DNA from: Bubalus kerabau | Taxonomy: Eukaryota; Chordata; Mammalia; Artiodactyla; Bovidae | Direction: 5' to 3' | Length of the DNA: 64,000 nt | Assembly (NCBI RefSeq): GCF_029407905.1 | Contig: NC_073630.1 | Location: forward strand, 55,949,001 to 56,013,000 | Part shown: positions 22,681 through 32,089 of the stretch, one piece after another | Numbering within the stretch: position 1 is the first letter of the stretch | Layout of the letters: each line of letters opens with the position of its first letter | The notes under the pieces: generated by a model | Databases searched by the model: none | Told to the model about the DNA's origin: nothing | Seen by the model: the letters and a program-made list of their open reading frames with translations, nothing else | Made by a program: the position numbers and the translations under genes

Positions 22681-23772
22681 AATTATACAGTAGAGATGAC
22701 AAATAGATTGAAGGGATTAGATCTGATAGAGTGCCTGAAGAACTATGGATGGAGATTTCTGACATTGTACAGGAGGCAGTGATCAATATCATCTCCAAGA
22801 AAAAGAAATGCAAAAAAGGCAAAATGGTTGTCTGAGGAGACCTTACAAATAGCTTTGAAAAGAAGAGAAGCTAAAAGCAAAGGAGAAAAGGAAAGATATA
22901 CCCATTTGAATGCAGAGTTCCAAAGAATAGCAAGGAAAGATAAGAAAGTCTTTCTCAGTGATCAACACAAGAAATAGAGGAAAACAATAGAATGGGAAAC
23001 ACTAGAGATCTCTTCAAGAAAATTAGAGATACCAAGGGAACATTTCATGCAAAGTTGGGAACGATAAAGGACAGAAATGATATGGACCTAACAGAAGCTT
23101 AACAGAAATGGTATGGACTTAACAGAAGACATTAAGAAGAGGTGGCAAGAATATATAGAAGAACTATACAAAAAAGATCATCATGTCCCTGATAACTACG
23201 ATGGTGTGGTCACTCACCAAGAGTCAGACATTCTGGAATGCGCAGTCAAGTGGGGCTTAAGAAGCATCAAACAAAGCTGGTGAGGTGATGGAATTTCAGT
23301 TGAGCTATTTCAAATCCTAAAAGATGATGCTGTGAAAGTGCTGAACTCAATATGCCAGCAAATTTGGAAAACTCAGCAGTGATCAAGGACTGGAAAAGGT
23401 AAGTTTTCATTTCAATCCCAAAGAAAGACAAGGCCAAAGAATGCTCAAACTACTGCACAATTGCACTCATTTCACATTCTATCAAAGTAATGCAATGCAC
23501 AAAATTCTCCAAGCCAGGCTTCAACAGTACGTGAACTGGGAATTTTTGATGTTCAAGTTCGATTTAGAAAAAGCAGAGGAACCAGAGATCAAAGTGCCAA
23601 AATCAATAGGATCATTGAAAAAGCATGAGAATTCCAGAAAAACATCTACTTCTCCTTTATTGACTACACCAAAGTCTTTGACTCTGTGGATCACAGTGAA
23701 CTGCAGAAATTCTTAAATAGATGGGAATGCCAGACCACCTTACCTGTCTCCTGAGAAATCTGTATGCAGGTC

Positions 23773-23906
23773 TGCTGCTACTGCTGCTAAGTCGCTTCAG
23801 TCATGTCCAACTCTGTGTGACCCCATAGACAGCAGCCCACCAGGCTCCCCTGTTCCTGGGATTCTCCAGGCAAGAACACTGGAGTGCGTTGCCATTTCCT
23901 TCTCCA
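23773..23906 (-). mobile_element. BOV-A monomer inside BovB, 11-base TSD
   Basis: Antisense BOV-A half beginning with the reversed AGC tail (tgctgctactgctgctaagt) and ending 'catttccttctcca'. The repeat gtatgcaggtc at 23762-23772 and 23907-23917 is host BovB sequence. Confidence 0.95.
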
Positions 23907-24022
23907 GTATGCAGGTCAAGAAGCATCAATTAAAACTGAACATGGAGCAACAGACTGCTTCCAAGTTGGGAAAAGATTATGCCAAGGGTGTATATTGTCC
24001 TGCTTATTTAACTTACATGCAC

Positions 24023-24213
24023 AGTTCAGTTCAGTTCAGTCCAGCCCCTCAGTCATGTCATACTCTTTGTGACCCCATGAATTGCAGCATGCCAGGCCTC
24101 CCTATCCGTCACCAACTCCCGGAGTTCACTCAGACTCACGTCCATCGAGTCAGTGATGCCATCCAGCCATCTCATCCTCTGTCGTCTCCTTGTCCTCCTG
24201 CCCCTAATCCCTG
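24023..24213 (-). mobile_element. Short BovB 3' end inserted antisense in a BovB
   Basis: Begins with the reversed tail (cagttcagttcagttcagt) and runs only through the last 190 or so bases of BovB, stopping at 'gcccctaatccct'. The host BovB resumes with 'gtacatcatgtgaaatgctg'. A few host bases appear lost at the junction and no convincing TSD is seen. Confidence 0.88.
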
Positions 24214-25063
24214 TACATCATGTGAAATGCTGGGCTGGATGAAGCACAAGCTGGAGTCAAGATTGCCAGGAGTAATATCAATAACCTCAGATTCAAGGAT
24301 GACACAATCCTTATGGCAGAAAGCAAAGAAGAACTAAAGAACCTCTTGATGAAAGTGAAAGAAGAGAGTGAAAAATTTGGCTTAAAACTCAACATTCAGA
24401 AAACTAAGATCATGGCATCTGGTCCCATCACTTCATGGCAAAGATGGGAAACAATGGAAACTGAAGACGTTATTTTTGGTGGGCTCCAAAATCACTGCAG
24501 ATGGTGACTGCACCCATGAAATTAAAAGATGCTTGTTCCTTGAAAGAAAAGCTATGAAAAACTTAAACAGCATATTAAAAAGAAGAGACAATACTTTGCT
24601 GACAAATGTCCATATAGTCAAACCTATGGTTTTTCCAGTAGTCATGTATGGATGTGTGTTTGACCATAAAGAAAGCTGAGCACCTAAGAATTGATACTTT
24701 TGAACTGTGGTGTTGGAGAAGACTCTTGAGAGTCTTTGGACTGCAAGGAGATCAAACAAGTCAATCCTAAAGGAAATCAGTCTTGACTGTTTACTGGAAG
24801 GACTAATGCTGGAGCTGAAACTCCAATACTTTGGTCACCTGATGCAAAGAACTGGCTCATTTGAAAAGACCCTGATGCTGGGAAAGATTGAAAGCAGAAG
24901 GAGAAGGGGAAGACAGAAAATGAGATGGTTGGATGGCATCACTGACTCGATGGACATGAGTTTGAGCAAGCTTCAGGAGTTGGTTTTGGACAGGGAAACT
25001 GGCATGGGACAGTCCATGGGGTTGCAAAGAGTTGGACAGAATTGAGGGACTGAACTGAACTGA

Positions 25064-25258
25064 TTATACTTCTACATACTGAAAGTTTTTAGTTGGTGTC
25101 TCCCTTTCATCTGTAATTTATCTGCCTCTTCCACTAAAATGATTCTCCACTAGGTCATAATTTTAGTTTGTCTCATCTTGGATTTTAGCCCCAATATCTA
25201 AAATTGTGCTCAACACATTCCAGGAATAAAATAAATAGTTGCTAAATGAGTGAACTGT
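25064..25258 (+). repeat. Ancient L2-like repeat, right part
   Basis: Continues the L2-like sequence broken at 22371: 'cttccactaaaatgattctc', then 'ctaaaattgtgctcaacaca', then the end 'ataaatagttgctaaatgag'. This resembles the L2 terminus that reads GCTCAATAAATATTTGTTGAATGA in the family. Confidence 0.6.
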
Positions 25259-26579
25259 TTGACTCTTTCTTCTACTAGATTCTTAACTTTATGAGTACAA
25301 AGCTTATGCCTATCTGGTCCTTCTTTATCCTTGGTGTCTATTATTTCATAGTCATTCATCTTACAGATGACAAAAATAACAGAAACAAAGGATTAACTAC
25401 AGAAAAACCATATAAGTTTTATTACACAACTTTCTAAAATTGGTGCTGCTCAGAAATTGAATGTTGACTGCAATTTTGATTTTTTTTAAAGATATTAGAT
25501 TTTAATTGAAATTAAAAATCTATATAGTACAGAGATAGAAAATTACAAAACTAAATTTTCTTAAAGTAAGAATTACAGAGGCATCTCTGGTAGAAGCAAA
25601 ATTTTCAAAGGTCAAACATCTAAAAACTTAGAAGTGGAAGTAAGAGTGTGAATTGACTTTCAGTGCTCTTTTATATTTGGCAAAATGGCTTCATTCACAG
25701 TTTTCCAATTTCTTAACTCTTTTGATAAAGACTTTAGAGAATCTACTGCTGATTACAACCATAACAGCATGATAGGAGAAATTTTATAACTTTTTCCAAA
25801 TTGATAAGAATATTATGAGACTAATCTGGATTTAAAAGAGACAAGTAAATATAACACTTAATAGCGGCATTTTAATAGTGGCTTTACAGTTCTTCAGATA
25901 TATCAGTTTATGAAACATCACAACAAATAAAAGAGAACAACAAACAAACAAACACCGGGGGCTGAGAAGGGAAATATGTAATCTAAAAATAGCATATTCT
26001 TCCAGAATACCCATATCCTAAGTACAATTACAGCCTTCCAATAATAGAACAATGGCAAATGTACAATTCAGATTCTATCAGTCAAATCATAAGTGAACCT
26101 TAATCATAAATCCTTGTCTTTGGATCAAGCAGGTCATTGGGTGCAGCAGATATGTTATAGAACTGCTATGCCTGTCTTTTCTTTTTCCTTGGGGATAGGT
26201 TATTTACCCCACTGCTTTTCCTACACAGTTGTCAGATCCAAGCGTTGATTCCTTGTAATAGCCTTTGCCTGACACAGTTTTTAACATCACATAAATGAAA
26301 GACTCTAATCACTCACATTCCATTGTGTTAAAATGTGCAGAAGTTGGCTGACCACTGCTGGAAATTTGTAGAAATACAAAAATAAAACAGATGACCTTGC
26401 AATGTGTTTTGTTATTTCTAGGGATGTCTGGGTCAATGTATTTATATTTTAAGGAGTGATAACAGCACATACTGACTTTTAGAGGGAGCTGTAGGATGTG
26501 GATACTGAATAATGCACCGAGATTAGGCACCAGTGGTTCCCGTAGGGATGGTTAATTACTTCCTCATTTCTCCCCTCCT
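25259..26579. other. Unassigned stretch
   Basis: AT-rich with no recognised repeat. Minus-strand frames of 60-73 codons show no protein-like motif. Confidence 0.45.
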
Positions 26580-26590
26580 ATGATACAAGG

Positions 26591-26847
26591 CCAGAGAAGG
26601 CAATGGCACCCCACTCCAGTACTCTTGACTGGAAAATCCCATGGGACGGAGCAGCCTGGTGGGCTGCAGTCCATGCGGTTGCTAAGAGTCAGATGTGACT
26701 TCACTTTCATGCACTGGAGAAGGAAATGGCAACCCACTCCAGTGTTCTTGTCTGGAGAATCCCAGGGACGGGGGAGCCTGGTGGGCTGCCGTCTATGGGG
26801 TCGCACAGAGTCGGACACGACTGAAGCAACTTAGCAGCAGCAGCAGC
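26591..26847 (+). mobile_element. BOV-A2 SINE (dimer)
   Basis: Two BOV-A halves with the AGC-repeat tail. The linker between them is shorter than in the copy at 10768. The imperfect 11-base flanks atgatacaagg and atggttcaagg (26580-26590 and 26848-26858, 9 of 11 alike) are the likely TSD. Confidence 0.92.
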
Positions 26848-27053
26848 ATGGTTCAAGGAGCAACCTTAGTGTCAAAGCAAGATATACACCCTCCGGCACT
26901 CAAAATTGTTACTCACTTCTGGCTTTCTAAATCTCCTCACTTCATTATTCACCTTGATTGCTTCCAGGAGTCAAAGTACCTAGAACCTCAATCAAGGCAT
27001 TTCCTTGTCTTAATGAAGGAATTACCCAGTAATCTGATCATAGTACCTCCCAG

Positions 27054-27091
27054 TGTTTTTTGTTTTATTTTTTGTTTGTTTGTTTGTTTTT
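27054..27091. repeat. T-rich (GTTT)n tract
   Basis: A low-complexity run of T and GTTT units. Read on the minus strand it is A-rich and lies about 20 bases beyond an ATTAAA hexamer (27112-27117). Confidence 0.8.
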
Positions 27092-27425
27092 CCCAGAGTT
27101 AAAGGCAAATGTTTAATAGATCACGTTAGAACACAAACTAATCAATGAAGGACTCTAAGTTCAAAGAGACTCAGATAATCTTCATTCCTAAGAAAGTGAA
27201 TCAGTTTCTCATTCTGATGAGTATTTTCATATTGCATTTTGCTACCACAAAATAAGTAAACGAGCAGAAAAAAAAAATAAGTAAACAGACATATTTTAGT
27301 GTTAGTCTATCACTAAAAGATTCAAATTAGGAGACTGAAGGAAAACATTTTGTTTTTGTTTATTAAAAAAAAAAATCTATCCATGTTGAGGAACAAGTTA
27401 TTGGTTTCCTATGGAGGGAACATTC

Positions 27426-27918
27426 TCACAGAGGTACTATATACAAGGTCAAGTCAGTCCGCTTCATTTCTTGTTCTTTAGCAGATTTTGTGGTGCTGCC
27501 ATTGTCCTGTTCAGGTTCAAGAAGTGTATTCAGTGGTATTGTAACACCTTCATGAGGCAGTTTAAATTCTTATGCTCATGATCCCAAATTTACTTTGCTT
27601 CCAGCTTGGTATACTATGATTTCAAACTGAAGGGAGTTCTCAGTAATGCCACAGTCAGTAATCTGTTTTACAGTTTCAAGTACTTGGAACTAGAGTGTGA
27701 TAATAACATTTATTCCAATAAATCATCCTATATTTGTTTTCATCATATAAAATGTCATAAAAGATCATTCAAAATCATCCATGTATTTACAACTTACGGA
27801 TAAAGCCTGCATCAATGGGTTTTTCTGTGCTCTAGGAGGTCACATTGCTGGCGAAAACTAACAAGATTTATTGCAAGCTCATCCTCATGACCTCTAAGGA
27901 GCCTAACTAACATCTTTA
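27426..27918 (-). pseudogene. Decayed gene fragment, two exon-like blocks with a short intron
   Basis: Read on the minus strand, block 1 (27918 down to 27798) follows a pyrimidine-rich stretch ending in TTAG. It codes KMLVRLLRGHEDELAINLVS, then FRQQCDLLEHRK, before a frameshift. A donor-like gtaagt starts at 27797. The intron would be 108 bases and ends CACTCTAG. Block 2 (27689 down to 27426) codes FQVLETVKQITDCGITENSL, QFEIIVYQAGSKVNLG, and, after two close in-frame stops, FKLPHEGVTIPLNTLLEPEQ, ending TDLTLYIVPL and a stop. With a one-base correction block 1 would join block 2 in phase. The composition is protein-like and unlike the AT-rich surroundings. I do not recognise the family. It may be a partial duplicate of a gene, a unitary pseudogene or mis-read chance; the stops and the frameshift argue against a working gene. 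Confidence 0.4.
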
Positions 27919-28058
27919 CTAATATTCGGAAGAGATAAAGCAGGGGAAGGATAAAGACCAATGTAAATATTAACTTACATTGTTGTTACAAAATGAATAT
28001 TTTAAAGCAAAATTGTGCTGGGAATATTGTTTTATAAATTGGTGAAAAAATCATTTAT

Positions 28059-28283
28059 TGGAGTTTCCCAGGTGGCTCAGTGGTAAAGAATCCACCTGCC
28101 AATGCAGGAGATAGGGGTTTGATCCCTGGGTTGGAAAAATCCCCTGGAGAAGAAAATGGCAACCCAATCTAGCATCCTTGCCTGGAAAATCCCATGGACA
28201 GAGGTGCTTGGTAGGCTGTAATCCATGGGGTTGCAAAAGGGTCTGATGTGATTTAGTGAATAAATAGCAACAACAACAATTAT
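28059..28283 (+). mobile_element. Bov-tA SINE
   Basis: Forward head 'tttcccaggtggctcagtgg', body, and an AAC-repeat tail (caacaacaacaa). No convincing TSD was found. Confidence 0.9.
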
Positions 28284-28727
28284 CTGTTTAGAGCTGACAA
28301 TATAGATTATACTTAGGCTTTTGCATTCATCATCTTATTTAACTTGTACAATAATTCTCTGATTTAGAAAATATCTTCTTTTTTATAAATGAAGATATTG
28401 AGACTTAGAAAAGTTTAATAACTTGTAATAAATAGGAGGGCTCATAAGAGCTGGAGACAAATGTTGACACCAGAGACTGAATACTTTAAAACAGTTACAA
28501 ACTATTGTATTTAAATTTATTTTAGAATGCATTTTAAATATCCTTTTGGCTAAATGATGAGAAAAACATATATTCCTACTGCTCTATCTTCCTGAAAGTG
28601 AAATTTTAGTTCACACTCTCCATGTAGTGTAACATTTTTCTACTAGTAAGCCTGCAAATCATATCATTTTCAAAGGAATTTATTTAAAACCTAAAAAAAA
28701 AAAAAGTCAGCCAAAATATAAGTCAAC
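28284..28727. other. Nothing recognised
   Basis: AT-rich sequence with a 14-base A run near 28692-28705. Confidence 0.5.
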
Positions 28728-28738
28728 ACTTTTGAATA

Positions 28739-28926
28739 AAGTGAAAGTAAAGTCACTCAGTCATGTCCAACTCTTTGCAACCCCATGGACTGCAGCCTAC
28801 CAGGCTTCTCCATCCATGGGATTTTCCAGGCAAGAGTACCTGAGTGGATTGCCATTTCCTTCTCCAGGGGATCTTCCTGACCCAGGAGTAGAACCTGGGA
28901 TGCTCTACCCTTCTGAGCCACCAGGG
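28739..28926 (-). mobile_element. Bov-tA SINE, antisense
   Basis: Reverse Bov-tA with a shortened tRNA-like head. The flanks acttttgaata (28728-28738) and actcttgaata (28927-28937) differ at one base and are the likely TSD. Confidence 0.92.
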
Positions 28927-28937
28927 ACTCTTGAATA

Positions 28938-29549
28938 GGTACATAGTAAATAAGGTGTATTTTTCTTTGAAACTGCAAGGAAGTTAAAAAATCAATCATA
29001 TGCCAAGCCTAGAAAAAGAGGCCATAAATTTTCAATATTATAGATACATTCTAACCTAGCATAGAAATATCAGTATCAAATTGTTATTAATAGTGTCAAG
29101 AATCAAAGCCCTAGAATTTTCCCTAGACTTTAGCATTACTGAAATTTTTTCTCAAAGATACACGTTGTCTCATTGTTTTTTACATAAGGTGATGATGTTA
29201 CAGTCACCAGTTGGTAGCACTGATATGTCACTTTCTGTTTATTTTTTGGTATATTTTAAAAGAATCTGAATTTATGGCAAACTTTAAAAAGACTAAATAG
29301 TAAGGCATATCATTATAAGTAATTTCAGCTATCTGTCTTGGTGGTGATAGTATACCCTTCTGTCCATGATATTGTATGTGGGACTTAAAGAGAGGTATTT
29401 TTTTCTAAATTTCAGATTTCTCATATGGAAAATGCTTATAGTCTCACAATAAAAACCACTTACTTTTTTATGAAAATTAATTTAATTGATACAGATAATG
29501 AAGTTAGAGAAATTCATGTTTCATGGAAAGCACCTCATTTAATTGCATA
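28938..29549. other. Nothing recognised
   Basis: AT-rich sequence with no assigned repeat or coding signal. Confidence 0.5.
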
Positions 29550-30003
29550 GCATCAGATCAGATCAGATCAGATCAGTGGCTCAGTCGTGTCCGACTCATC
29601 GCGACCCCATGAATCGCAGCATGCCAGGCCTCCCTGTCCATCACCAACTCCAGGAGTTCACTGAGACTCACGTCCATTGAGTCAGCGATGCTATCCAGCC
29701 ATCTCATCCTCTGTCGTCCCCTTCTCCTCCTGCCCCCAATCTCTCCCAGCATCAGAGTCTTTTCCAATGAGTCAACTTTTTGCATGAGATGGCCAAAGTA
29801 CTGGAGTTTCAGCTTTAGTATCATTCCTTCCAAAGAAATCCCAGGGCTGATCTCCTTCAGAATGGACTGATTGGATCTCCTTGCAGTCCAAGGGACCCTC
29901 AAGAGTCTTCTCCAACACCACAGTTCAAAAGCATCAATTCTTTGGCGCTGAGCCTTCTTCACAGTCCAACTCTCACATCCATACATGACCACAGGAAAAA
30001 CCA
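29550..30003 (-). mobile_element. Short BovB 3' end (ART2A-like), antisense
   Basis: Starts with the reversed tail (repeated cagat units) and ends at 'acaggaaaaaccata'. It is a young-looking, strongly truncated copy with many CpGs retained. Confidence 0.93.
29573..30003 (-). pseudogene. BovB ORF C-terminal region, uninterrupted
   Basis: The complete C-terminal part of the BovB protein is open here: FPVVMYGCESWTVKKA, FELWCWRRLLRVPWTA, YFGHLM, then the basic block GRRRRGRQRMRWLD, ending MSRTRLSH before the stop. There is no RT catalytic motif, because the copy begins downstream of it. The Trp/Cys and Arg-rich segments are likely nucleic-acid contacts in the parent protein, which is an inference. 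It is a fragment with no start of its own. Confidence 0.8.
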
Positions 30004-30251
30004 TAACCATTATTAAAAATTATGTAAGTATATTTATATGTATATATAGTTTAACATTTTAACATGATTCCAATGCTTTGCTATATTTTTTCAGTCCCCT
30101 TTACCATTTTCATGTCTGACATATTCAAATGTGCTTTTTCTACGAGTAGCCAGCTCTTGTATTTTTTCATCAGAAGGTTGCTCTCATGAATTATTTACAA
30201 TATAGAGATGTTAACAGAACCCTTGATGATGTTTTAAAAAAACTGTTCTAA

Positions 30252-30295
30252 CCAATTAAGGTTCTTTTTTTTTTTTTTTTCCAATTAAGGTTCTT
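30252..30295 (-). repeat. Tail-only retrotransposition scar: 15-base TSD around a T run
   Basis: The 15-base word ccaattaaggttctt occurs at 30252-30266 and again, perfectly, at 30281-30295. Only T residues lie between. The right copy abuts aagc, so the original site read TTCTT/AAGC, close to the L1 endonuclease preference. The simplest reading is an insertion that kept only the poly(A) end. Confidence 0.8.
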
Positions 30296-31618
30296 AAGCA
30301 TCAATAAAATGAAGAGCTCTGGCAAATTAATCTGGGAAATTTTCACAGAATTAACAAATCATTGGGATAGCAGGTTGCTTATAGACTTAAAGGATAAACT
30401 GAAGGACTAGTTTTGGGAAATGCATAAGAATTATGAGAAAAAATCCAATTCTTGGGCAAAAGAAATTGCTAGGTGTCCTCTCCACGGCATCATAGGCAAA
30501 GCATGGCAGAATCTCTGGTGGTTACTTGATTCTATACAAGTTGCACCATTTATTGGCTTGCCACTGACAAAATTATTTACAACTCTGTAGGGTAAAAATA
30601 TAAAATGTAGTAAATTGACAGTAATGCAGATGGTTCCTATTAATCATAATGCAAGTGAGTTATTTTCCACTGGAGAATATAATTTCTACAATTCAAATTC
30701 TCATATGAACTAGCTTTAACATCTAACTGATTCTCTCATTAGTTTATTTTTGAATAAAAATATTCACTTGAGTATTTTATATTTGCATAATAACTTTTTG
30801 GAAAACAAAATATACCTTAATGTAACCAAAAACAAGCAGTTGCAACCATACCCAAGTTAAGTCACATGAGACAGCCTTGATAACAGACTGCTGCTAACAG
30901 TTTGGAGGGAAGTGGTAGGAACAATGTAGAATATTAGGCATGTGTTTGGTTTATGTTGCCACTTTTTGCACAATTTAAAAGAAAACAATGCACTTGAACT
31001 AGAATTGACATATATAGAAGAAAATAAAATAGTACTTGCACATTAAATAAGCTGGTTTTAAGAGTGTTACAGATCCATTATTGCTTAATCTTTCAATAGC
31101 CTTAAAGCAACATGTAGGACATGTTGGACATGTCCAGGCTCTTAGGTTTCCTGGGAGGTGGAGGGAGGGAGAATCATTTAAATTTTAAGAGTTCTGCCAG
31201 ATAAGATAACTGGCTTTGATTGTTAGCACATGGGAATCAGCTGAGGATATAAGATGGAATTTTATTTTTGTAGAAATCAGAACCCCCTCCAACATAATTA
31301 AACACTACCAATGACAATAAAACCTGATAAGCAAATAAAGCAACTAGTGCCCCCAAACTCCTTTCAACAGTACTGTTTTTGTGAAATATGGTCACCTCAA
31401 GGAAAGGCATCCTCTCTAATATATACTTCAGCTGTAGTATTTAAGTATGACAGGAAGAGTGAATCTCTTAGCAGTCAGAGCTAGGGTTGCTGTAAATCTG
31501 GTTAATGAGCAACAAGTTAAATATGACTTGAAAACGGCATTCAACCAACAATTGATAGGAATTTATGATGTTTCCCTTTCTGACTAAATATTGTAATATT
31601 TTTCCTGGTTTCTTCCAT
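30296..31618. other. Unassigned stretch
   Basis: No recognised repeat or gene; AT-rich throughout. Confidence 0.45.
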
Positions 31619-31624
31619 AATCAT

Positions 31625-31834
31625 GCTGTTGTTTAGTTGCTATGTCATGTACAAATCTTTGCGACCCCATGGACTGTAGCCCACCAGGTTCCTCTGTCCA
31701 TGGGATTTCCCAGGCTAGAATACAGTAGTAGGTTGCCATTTCCCTCTCCAGGGATTAAACCCAGGGATCAAACCCAAATCTCCTATATGGCAGGCAAATT
31801 TTTTCACCACTGACTGACCAGGAAGCCCCTCCTG
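31625..31834 (-). mobile_element. Bov-tA SINE, antisense, older copy
   Basis: Reverse Bov-tA with 'gcgaccccatggactgtagc' and a decayed tRNA-like head. The word aatcat on both sides (31619-31624 and 31835-31840) is a weak TSD candidate. Confidence 0.87.
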
Positions 31835-32067
31835 AATCATACCTGGCTGTGTAAGTGGCAAGTAAATTAACTCTTACTTTATATCACAAGATCACAGGGA
31901 AGTACATTTTGTCCATATAAAGGCAATTCAAATTCACTGTAATTTTATCTTGGTACAATAAATTGAAATAATATGTGTATGTTCTGAATATGTTCTTTGT
32001 CTAAAATGTTTATTGTAGATAGATTATAATGCTGTGTTACTTTCTGCTATAATCAGTTATACACATA

Positions 32068-32089
32068 TGTGTGTGTGTGTGTGTGTGTT
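32068..32089. repeat. (GT)n microsatellite at a BovB 3' end
   Basis: About ten GT units sit directly against the reversed CTGAA tail of the BovB copy that follows. Confidence 0.9.

Larger units (their letters stand above)
22372..25062 (+). mobile_element. BovB LINE, 5'-truncated, hosting three later insertions
   Basis: Starts at the 'ctccttattgccaaattcag' segment between the endonuclease and RT regions and ends in the CTGAACTGAACTG tail. The flanking repeat attatac (22365-22371 and 25063-25069) and the continuation of the same L2-like repeat on the right fix both ends. RT frames are heavily broken. The motif C region reads KDDTILMAESKEEL. It contains a Bov-tA, a BOV-A and a short antisense BovB end. 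Confidence 0.92.

Noticed and set aside
29566..29577. Short regular repeats such as repeated cagat or cagtt units, considered as a CRISPR-like or satellite array
   Set aside because: They are the terminal 5-base repeats of BovB 3' ends. There are no spacers and the genome is mammalian.
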